NCBI GenBank assembly: GCA_046727435.1
Contig: JBKPCR010000126.1
Coordinates: 1 to 5,148 of the forward strand
Direction: 5' to 3'
DNA length: 5,148 nt
DNA from: CAVPRW01 sp046727435 [NCBI: bacterium]
Lineage (GTDB): Bacteria > Tectomicrobia > Entotheonellia > J063
Shown: in pieces, positions 1 through 3,795 of the stretch
How the letters are laid out: each line of letters opens with the position of its first letter
How positions within the stretch are numbered: position 1 is the stretch's first letter
The notes under the pieces: model-generated
What the model was told of the DNA's origin: nothing
Database searches by the model: none
What the model saw: only the letters and a program-made list of their open reading frames with translations
Position numbers and translations under genes: made by a program

Positions 1-2
1 CG

Positions 3-539
3 AATCGTGCGGGTGTCGCCGAGCGCTTTGACGAGGCGGCCGTGCAGAAGACCATCGCGGTCGACCTCGCGCTCATCACCTATTATGATGAACTGCTCAA
101 GGATCTCGAACTCTATATCCTCAAAACCGCCAAGCATCACGATGCCAAGACCCTCTACCTGTTATACACCGTACCTGGCATTGGAAAAATTCTCAGCCTC
201 GTATTGCTCTACGAAATTCACCAGATCGACCGTTTCCCACGCGTGCAGGACTTCGCCTCGTATGCTCGTCTGGTTAAATGCAGCAAGGAATCGGGTGGCA
301 AACGCTTGGGGACCTCAGTCAAGAAAATCGGCAACGCGCACCTCAAGTGGGCCTTTTCGGAAGCTGCCACTCTATTCTTGCGTAACAATCCTCAGGGCCA
401 GAAGCTTCTGAGCCGTTTGGAGAAAAAGCATGACAAGGGTAAAGCCCTGAGCATCCTAGCTCATAAACTGGGCCGGGCGGTCTACTACATGCTCAAGCGC
501 AAAACGGCTTTCGATATGGACCTATTCCTACGGTCCTAA
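3..539 (+). CDS. IS110-family transposase, C-terminal part (5' end outside window)
   Basis: The reading frame is open from base 3 to the TAA at 537-539 and gives 178 residues with no start needed inside the window. It begins in the linker/coiled-coil segment (AERFDEAAVQ, then DLALITYYDELLKDLE). This is followed by a helix-hairpin-helix motif, VPGIGKILSL, at about residue 57 of the fragment, and by the conserved Transposase_20 block: RFPRVQDFASYARL, the KESGGK serine/glycine motif, KKIGNAHLKWAFSEAA and KALSILAHKLGRAVYYML. In IS110 enzymes this C-terminal domain supplies the serine that works with the N-terminal DEDD domain in RNA-guided recombination. Which serine is catalytic here I infer only as the one in ESGG. 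Full-length members are about 320-400 residues. The frame is undamaged up to its normal-looking end, so the gene may be intact; its N-terminus is simply not visible. Confidence 0.93.
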   Translation, partial: NRAGVAERFDEAAVQKTIAVDLALITYYDELLKDLELYILKTAKHHDAKTLYLLYTVPGIGKILSLVLLYEIHQIDRFPRVQDFASYARLVKCSKESGGKRLGTSVKKIGNAHLKWAFSEAATLFLRNNPQGQKLLSRLEKKHDKGKALSILAHKLGRAVYYMLKRKTAFDMDLFLRS

Positions 540-600
540 GGGAGCAGAGCGGGTGAGCCTGGCGCCTCACTGGACTCGTCAGGGGATGAGCCTGCATCGA

Positions 601-648
601 GCACGCCGGATGTCCGACTTGGCTGCGGCTTTGAACGCCAAGGCGTGC
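601..648 (+). repeat. Nested inverted repeat (long bulged stem)
   Basis: The outer arms GCACGC (601-606) and GCGTGC (643-648) pair perfectly. The inner arms CTTGGC (618-623) and GCCAAG (637-642) also pair. The two stems are contiguous on the 3' side (637-648) but separated by 11 bases on the 5' side, and a 13-base apical loop closes the inner stem. Twelve pairs in this arrangement suggest a folded RNA rather than a simple terminator. No U-tract follows. Confidence 0.55.
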
Positions 649-727
649 ATAGGACCCGTATCCCTGAGCCCTTGCGATTGATTGGACACCCGCTCTGGCT
701 TCGACACATGCGGCGTTTGCTCGCACA

Positions 728-759
728 AGGTTCGCGTGTGCTGCCCCTCTCCCGAACCT
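728..759 (+). repeat. Perfect 7-bp inverted repeat with 18-base loop
   Basis: AGGTTCG at 728-734 is the exact reverse complement of CGAACCT at 753-759. One more pair (C726 with G760) forms if A727 is bulged. The 18-base loop is large for a terminator and no T-run follows. It could be a recognition loop of an RNA or a subterminal inverted repeat of the element. An alternative smaller stem, GCACA with TGTGC, overlaps it and would compete. Confidence 0.5.
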
Positions 760-765
760 GACACT

Positions 766-1086
766 AACTGGCGAGCCCGACACGCTCAGCCAGCCTGTTG
801 AAGAGGACGGTACGAGGGCACGGAAGCATTTCTAGGTCGCAGAGAATAACCGTAACGCGGCTCTGCAATCATCGCGTCAGTGATGATGGAACCTCAATAA
901 GTGTTTGGTGCAGCCATCCTTGGTTGGCATCTGGACACGGAAATCAAGTCAGGACACCAGACCGACTGCTGACGACGCTGGCGTTGACACGGCGGAAAAA
1001 ACGACAACAATCCGCTCTTAGGAGCCGTTTGTCTCTTGACAAAAGGGGGCCTCATAAGGGTTAGACTGCCTTCCAGCATTCCGTTC
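766..1086. other. Non-coding spacer without recognisable gene
   Basis: About 320 bases between the structured tail of the IS110 element and the hepT remnant. Open frames on both strands (for example + strand 798-1064) have low-complexity, arginine-rich translations resembling no family I know. The only candidate signals are a TTGACA box near 1036 and a small inverted repeat overlapping it. The stretch may be the end of the element, old flanking DNA, or both. Confidence 0.5.
1028..1067 (+). promoter_or_regulatory. Possible orphan sigma-70-like promoter with overlapping inverted repeat
   Basis: A perfect TTGACA (1036-1041) is followed 20 bases later by TAGACT (1062-1067), a four-of-six match to the -10 consensus with longer than normal spacing. 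TTTGTC (1028-1033) and GACAAA (1038-1043) form a 6-bp inverted repeat across the -35 box, a layout expected of an operator. It points right, into the 3' end of the oppositely oriented hepT remnant, so no gene is left for it to drive. The weak -10 and spacing make this a tentative call. Confidence 0.2.
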
Positions 1087-1441
1087 TTATGATCGCTCGT
1101 CTGGTCGCCGAGGCAGGAGCGGCTCGATCTTGATGAGTACCTCAGGCACATCACTGGTGGCGGTCTTCCAGACCTCGTCCAAGTCAATGGCATCGTAGCC
1201 GTGAATGAGATGATCACGCATCCCTGCCATCAACGACTATGGGAGGATCGGATGCCGCTCGCGAAAAGCCTGTGACAACCGCTTGACTGCCTCACCGATT
1301 ACGGTGATCTGATGGAGCACGGCAGACTGGGTCTTAAGGTCGACGAGGAACGCCTCCTTCGTCATGTCCTGGATGAAGGTTTGGATCAGGACGAGCCGCA
1401 TTGACGATATCGAGGAGGGTGGCATCATCGCGGGGGATCAC
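1087..1441 (-). pseudogene. hepT: HepT-like HEPN toxin (DUF86), disrupted by a frameshift and a nonsense codon
   Basis: Reading from a GTG at 1441 gives IPRDDATLLDIVNAAR. An extra C (a GG on the + strand at 1389-1390) then shifts the frame. Removing it continues as LIQTFIQDMTKEAFLVDLKT through VIGEAVKRLS to HPILP. The next codon is TAG (1237-1239), where the family has the W of an HPxIPW motif, so TGG to TAG is the simplest explanation. Past the stop the frame resumes as SLMAGMRDHLIHGYDAIDLD and ends at the TAA at 1087-1089. The restored product would be 117 residues, normal for HepT. The HEPN motif RX4HXY is present as R75, H80, Y82, but it lies after the stop. HepT is a HEPN ribonuclease or tRNA-targeting toxin whose motif tyrosine is modified by MntA. 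The gene overlaps mntA by 17 bases. As read, no functional toxin is made. Sequencing error at one of the lesions cannot be excluded, but two would be needed. Confidence 0.85.
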
Positions 1442-1763
1442 CGGCCTCGTCAGTTGAGACGATCACCTGGGCCGTGTTCAGAATGGCCTCACGGCGCACC
1501 CAGTTGGCACTCCGCTCCAAGGCATGTTTGCTAACCAAGTCGACGGGCCGTTGCAGCAGGGTAGCGAGTTCCTGTTGCATCTGAATGTGGGCCAAGAGTC
1601 CCCAGTCTGCGTCATCGGTGAAGGTGACGAGCATATCCACATCGCTATCCGGGCGAAAATCGGTCCGGAGCACCGAGCCGAATAGCGCCAATTCGCGAAT
1701 CTTCCAGCGTCGACAGAACTGTCGGATGGCATCCGTGGGAAGAGGCAACGTCAGCGTGGTCAT
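1425..1763 (-). CDS. mntA: MntA-like minimal nucleotidyltransferase, antitoxin of a HepT/MntA pair
   Basis: The protein has 112 residues and starts at the ATG at 1761-1763, chosen because GGAGGT lies eight bases upstream; an upstream in-frame ATG at 1877 would add an unrelated leader that crosses the promoter. The polymerase-beta-type motif GSX10DXD is complete (G29, S30, D41, D43), and D75 in PVDLV is the likely third metal-binding aspartate. Minimal nucleotidyltransferases of this kind (COG1708-like) transfer AMP to the tyrosine in the RX4HXY motif of the partner HepT and so neutralise it. The C-terminal residues STDEAGDPPR are encoded in the overlap with the start of hepT, which implies co-transcription. 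All catalytic positions are intact, in contrast to the broken toxin gene. Other roles for such a lone nucleotidyltransferase are unknown. Confidence 0.88.
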   Translation of the reverse strand: MTTLTLPLPTDAIRQFCRRWKIRELALFGSVLRTDFRPDSDVDMLVTFTDDADWGLLAHIQMQQELATLLQRPVDLVSKHALERSANWVRREAILNTAQVIVSTDEAGDPPR

Positions 1764-1770
1764 GTATGTG

Positions 1771-1776
1771 ACCTCC
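1771..1776 (-). promoter_or_regulatory. Ribosome binding site of mntA
   Basis: On the minus strand GGAGGT precedes the ATG at 1763 with a seven-base gap (CACATAC). This near-consensus Shine-Dalgarno sequence decides the start in favour of MTTLTLPLP rather than the upstream methionine at 1877. Confidence 0.75.
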
Positions 1777-1801
1777 AGAGGATCACGGGGACGACACAGA
1801 A

Positions 1802-1810
1802 ATTGTACCA
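1802..1810 (-). promoter_or_regulatory. Extended -10 promoter of the mntA-hepT operon
   Basis: The minus strand reads TGGTACAAT, an extended -10 element (TGn followed by a five-of-six match to TATAAT). Transcription would begin near 1795 and leave a leader of about 30 bases carrying the RBS. There is no good -35 hexamer at 16-18 bases, as is usual for extended -10 promoters. The local AT-rich patch stands out in the GC-rich surroundings. Confidence 0.5.
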
Positions 1811-1851
1811 CAGATGTGATAGAAAGCACTGGGATGTCAGGTGTGGGCTCC

Positions 1852-1870
1852 GGCAGGGCACCGGCCTGCC
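1852..1870 (-). terminator. Hairpin downstream of the hydrolase gene, possible weak terminator
   Basis: GGCAGG (1852-1857) and CCTGCC (1865-1870) form a perfect 6-bp GC-rich stem with a 7-base loop, 43 bases beyond the hydrolase stop and before the mntA promoter. No T-run follows on the minus strand, so intrinsic termination is doubtful. It may act with Rho or as a transcript end stabiliser. Confidence 0.3.
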
Positions 1871-1913
1871 TCACCACCGTCCCCTGCTCCGTCGTGCCCC
1901 TGCTGCACCAGCC

Positions 1914-2861
1914 TCAGACGTGGTGGCGCAGGAAGCCCTCGATCATCGCGTTCACCTGGTCGGGCACCTCCAGCTGGCTGAAGACGCCCGCTCCGACGGT
2001 CCAGCCATGCACGACGGTCGGCAGCCACTGCGACATGAGATGGGGCGGATTGGACGGTGGCGTGGTGGCCAGGTGGAGCGCCGGCACCGTGCACTGCGCC
2101 GCCACGGCCGGGCCGTCGAACGCGAGGACCCCCCGCATGGCGCTGGCGGCGACATGGCTCGGCACCGCCAGCATCCCCGCCAGCACATCCTCCACGAGCC
2201 GACGGTCGGAGGTGGGCAGGAACAGCCGGTTCACGATAAATTGCCGGCGGGGCTCCTGGTTGCCGGCCTCGATGGCCGCCACCATCGCCTCGAGGCTCGC
2301 GCGCAACTCGGGCGGAAAGACGAACGGGGCCGGGGCGACCATGACGATGGCGGCCGCACGGTCCGGATGGGCGGCGGCCAGCTGCAAGACCGTCATGCCC
2401 CCACTGCTGTGCCCGACGGCCACGACCTTGCCGAGGCCCAGGTGCTCGATCATATACGCGAGATCGTCGGCGTAGGCCGCGATGGGATACGGCCCCCGCG
2501 GCTTGTCACTCTCCCCATGCCCGCGCAGGTCGACGGACACGACCCGGTGCCGCCGGGCGAAGTGCGCGGCCTGCGGAGCGAAGAACGTGCGATTGCATGC
2601 CCACCCATGCACGAAGACGAAAGCCGGCTTGCCCGCGCCCCGGTCCTCATAGGCCAGCGTGATTCCCTGGTGGACCATCGTCGCCATGCTCGCTTCTCCT
2701 CTCCTGATCTGCCCACTGGGGTCGCGTGGCTGGGCGGCAACGGTGCTGAGCCGCCGCCAGCCCTGCTGCCAGGCTGCCAGCCCGGCAATGCTGCCCAGCG
2801 TCCCCTGGAGCAAGCGTCGGCGGGTCAGGGACGTCAGCAGGTGTTGGGGATTGTGTCTCAT
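1914..2861 (-). CDS. Alpha/beta-fold hydrolase with Tat-type leader; expected catalytic His replaced by Val
   Basis: The product has 315 residues. Residues 11-31 (SLTRRRLLQG, then a small-residue hydrophobic stretch GTLGSIAGLAAW) resemble a twin-arginine signal, with a possible cleavage after VAA at 41-43. The fold follows: GITLAYEDRGAG, oxyanion motif HGW (85-87), DLRGHGES (111-118), nucleophile elbow GHSSGG with S152, a cap region around 180-240, and the closing segment QLEVPDQVNAMIEGFL. In relatives this segment is preceded by GAGHF, carrying the catalytic histidine. Here it reads GAGVF (V293, codon 1983-1985). The usual aspartate after the seventh strand is also not obvious in LATTPPSNPP. 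A serine ester or C-C hydrolase is the family expectation, but activity is doubtful here. GGAGGAG lies four bases before the ATG at 2861. A second start at 2687 with its own SD would make a leaderless 257-residue form. Confidence 0.85.
   Translation of the reverse strand: MRHNPQHLLTSLTRRRLLQGTLGSIAGLAAWQQGWRRLSTVAAQPRDPSGQIRRGEASMATMVHQGITLAYEDRGAGKPAFVFVHGWACNRTFFAPQAAHFARRHRVVSVDLRGHGESDKPRGPYPIAAYADDLAYMIEHLGLGKVVAVGHSSGGMTVLQLAAAHPDRAAAIVMVAPAPFVFPPELRASLEAMVAAIEAGNQEPRRQFIVNRLFLPTSDRRLVEDVLAGMLAVPSHVAASAMRGVLAFDGPAVAAQCTVPALHLATTPPSNPPHLMSQWLPTVVHGWTVGAGVFSQLEVPDQVNAMIEGFLRHHV
2693..2705 (-). promoter_or_regulatory. Internal Shine-Dalgarno for a leaderless hydrolase start
   Basis: The minus strand carries AGGAGAGGAGAAG inside the coding region. 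The second AGGAG ends eight bases before the ATG at 2687-2685 (M59). Conserved hydrolase sequence begins shortly after (MVHQGITLAYEDRG), so this may be the ancestral cytoplasmic start, with the Tat-like leader added by fusion or used as an alternative start. Confidence 0.4.
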
Positions 2862-3035
2862 ACCACTCCTCCGAGGGGCTCAAGGAGAGGAATGCGCTGG
2901 AGAAACTCAGGGATGGATCGCCCCTGATCTTCTAGGGCAGCCTAACGCCCCACGCTCAGCGGCGGGGGCCGCTCCACCCCCAACCTCTGACCGGGCCGCC
3001 GAGCCGCGAAGCACCGCTGTCCCCCCGTCCGCTGC
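2862..3035. other. Spacer upstream of the hydrolase gene
   Basis: This 174-base GC-rich stretch holds the hydrolase RBS (2866-2872) and no recognised gene. A short + strand reading frame ending at a TAG at 2933-2935 has a plausible-looking protein tail (LEKLRDGSPLIF) that I could not place in a family. No convincing promoter for the hydrolase is visible. Confidence 0.4.
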
Positions 3036-3149
3036 AGTGTGTTGGAACTGACCACCTTGATGGGGCTCTACGCCACGCTGGCCGTCAACGTCAACGCTGT
3101 CGACCTGGGACTGGCCCCGGAGCTCACCGAGCCGCCGTTGCCGGTCTAA
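3036..3149 (+). pseudogene. C-terminal remnant of a carboxymuconolactone decarboxylase/AhpD-like protein
   Basis: A + strand frame ending in TAA at 3147-3149 reads VLELTTLMGLYATLAVNVNA and ends APELTEPPLPV. This is the pattern of the last helix and tail of carboxymuconolactone-decarboxylase-family proteins, in which an ELT/ELV..IGxYxxLA helix is followed by N-A-x-x-V and an acidic, proline-rich end. Upstream of about 3036 the same frame turns into arginine/cysteine/proline-rich sequence without family features, and no start or RBS is present. Only about 35 residues of a 130-190 residue family remain. The CxxC active-site part is absent, so nothing functional is expected. Orientation is opposite to both flanking genes. 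The assignment rests on a short stretch and is moderately secure at best. Confidence 0.5.
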
Positions 3150-3151
3150 CC

Positions 3152-3199
3152 GGGTACATACCCTTGTGGCGGGTCATCCCGGCCGCCGGCACTGGCGGC
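3152..3199 (+). repeat. Run of three small hairpins after the decarboxylase remnant
   Basis: Three inverted repeats follow one another: GGGTA/TACCC (3152-3156 and 3159-3163), CGGG/CCCG (3170-3173 and 3178-3181) and GCCGCC/GGCGGC (3182-3187 and 3194-3199, loop GGCACT). The last is the strongest and stands 32 bases beyond the stop of the remnant. No T-run follows, so a terminator role for the lost gene is only possible. Confidence 0.35.
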
Positions 3200-3276
3200 A
3201 AAGCCCCTGATGGTAGATGCGCAACCCGGTGAGCCACCCAGGTCAAGTTTCCGGAGGTGGGCTTGTCGCTGGGAAT

Positions 3277-3298
3277 ACCTGTAGATTGAGCTACAGGT
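3277..3298 (-). repeat. Perfect 8-bp inverted repeat overlapping the aldolase stop codon
   Basis: ACCTGTAG (3277-3284) and CTACAGGT (3291-3298) are exact complements separated by six bases. The TAG stop of the aldolase frame lies within the stem at 3291-3293. On the minus strand no U-rich tract follows. It might protect the transcript end or act as a weak Rho-aided terminator. Confidence 0.45.
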
Positions 3299-3755
3299 CC
3301 CGGGAGACGCGGCTGACCCGGTAGTTCCAGATGCCGTCCCGCTGGGGCGTCCTTCCCTGAAACACATTCTGGAAATGGGACAGGGTATGCAGCGGGGGAC
3401 GGTTGGTCATCTCGTCAATTAACTCCTCCGGAATCTTGGGATGTTCCCGTCCCATAGCGCAGTAGGCGTAATAGTTCATCCGGGCCCGCTCATCGAGCTG
3501 GAGCATGGCGGTGACGGATTGGGCCAAACAGTTGCCCGTGGTGACCGCCCCATGGCCCTGGAGGATGATAGCGCTGCCGTTTCCCAGCAGTTGGGCCACC
3601 TCCATGCCTTCTTCGTCGGTCTGAATCGTCTTGACATGGGGATAGACAGGCAGCGGGTTGCGTACCAGTTGAATCCCTTCCTGGCACATCGGGACCAGGG
3701 GGATTCGTAGGACGCTCATCAGCACAATGAACCGGGGATGGACATGGACCACCGA
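3291..3755 (-). pseudogene. Class II aldolase/adducin-family protein lacking its N-terminal third
   Basis: Family similarity runs from GSVVHVHPRFIVLMSVL through IPLVPMCQEGIQLV, LPVYPHVKTIQTDEEG, IILQGHGAVTTGN and MLQLDERARMNYYAY to EELIDEMTNRPP, ending in the TAG at 3291-3293: about 154 residues against the usual 220-260. The zinc ligands HVH (codons near 3746 and 3740) and the H of GHGAV (3552-3554) are present. The N-terminal region, with its glycine-rich loop and the conserved glutamate that usually lies about 20 residues before the HxH pair, is missing. The frame stays open upstream to an ATG at 3884, but that part overlaps the 3' end of the FAD oxidoreductase gene by 89 bases and its translation does not look like an aldolase, so it is not a credible start. 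Some members are decarboxylases of dihydroxy-aromatic acids; the substrate here is unknown. A deletion next to 3796 is the likely cause. Confidence 0.8.
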
Positions 3756-3795
3756 TCCCCAATGATCGACCGGACCCCGCGGAACGCTCGGCCGC

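Larger units (their letters stand above)
553..760 (+). ncRNA. Candidate IS110/IS1111-type guide (bridge/seek) RNA region
   Basis: The non-coding DNA after the transposase stop is dense in inverted repeats. Seen directly: GTGAG 553-557 with CTCAC 566-570; GCACGC 601-606 with GCGTGC 643-648; nested inside that, CTTGGC with GCCAAG, leaving an asymmetric bulge that itself contains CGG/CCG; and AGGTTCG 728-734 with CGAACCT 753-759 around an 18-base loop. Members of the IS1111 group are known to encode their guide RNA downstream of the transposase, and large internal loops flanked by stems are typical of such RNAs. No promoter, loop-to-target match or conservation can be shown from one copy. The reverse-strand reading frames here look like chance openings. 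This is inference and boundaries are approximate. Confidence 0.3.
1..765 (+). mobile_element. IS110-family insertion sequence, right-hand part
   Basis: This stretch combines the C-terminal half of an IS110-type transposase with a structured non-coding tail. The left end and the N-terminal DEDD (RuvC-like) domain lie outside the window. IS110 elements usually lack conventional terminal inverted repeats and target duplications, so the right boundary cannot be fixed by eye. I place it provisionally just after the last strong stem-loop, near 760, but the true end could lie anywhere up to about 1080. Base composition here is visibly less GC-rich than in the genes right of 1914, which fits acquired DNA. 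Confidence 0.45.

Noticed and set aside
493-783. Reverse-strand open frames after the transposase
   Set aside because: Translations are low in family-like features and lie over strong RNA-type inverted repeats; the frames are better explained as chance openings in a non-coding tail.
798-1064. + strand open frame of 88 codons
   Set aside because: No SD sequence, arginine-rich random-looking translation and no recognisable domain.
894-1217. Reverse-strand open frame of 107 codons overlapping the hepT 3' end
   Set aside because: It is an alternative frame of the hepT remnant; the frame ending at 1087 carries the RX4HXY motif and family sequence instead.
1803-2927. Long + strand open frame of 374 codons
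   Set aside because: It is antisense to the hydrolase, with a His/Arg/Gly/Asp-rich composition typical of a GC-rich shadow frame, while the minus strand shows clear family motifs.
2873-2935. Short + strand peptide tail EGLKERNALEKLRDGSPLIF before a TAG
   Set aside because: It looks protein-like but overlaps the hydrolase RBS region, has no start and could not be linked to any family.
3146-3367. Reverse-strand open frame running past the aldolase stop
   Set aside because: It is a different frame from the aldolase domain, with a Gly/Ser/Pro-rich translation; taken as a shadow frame.
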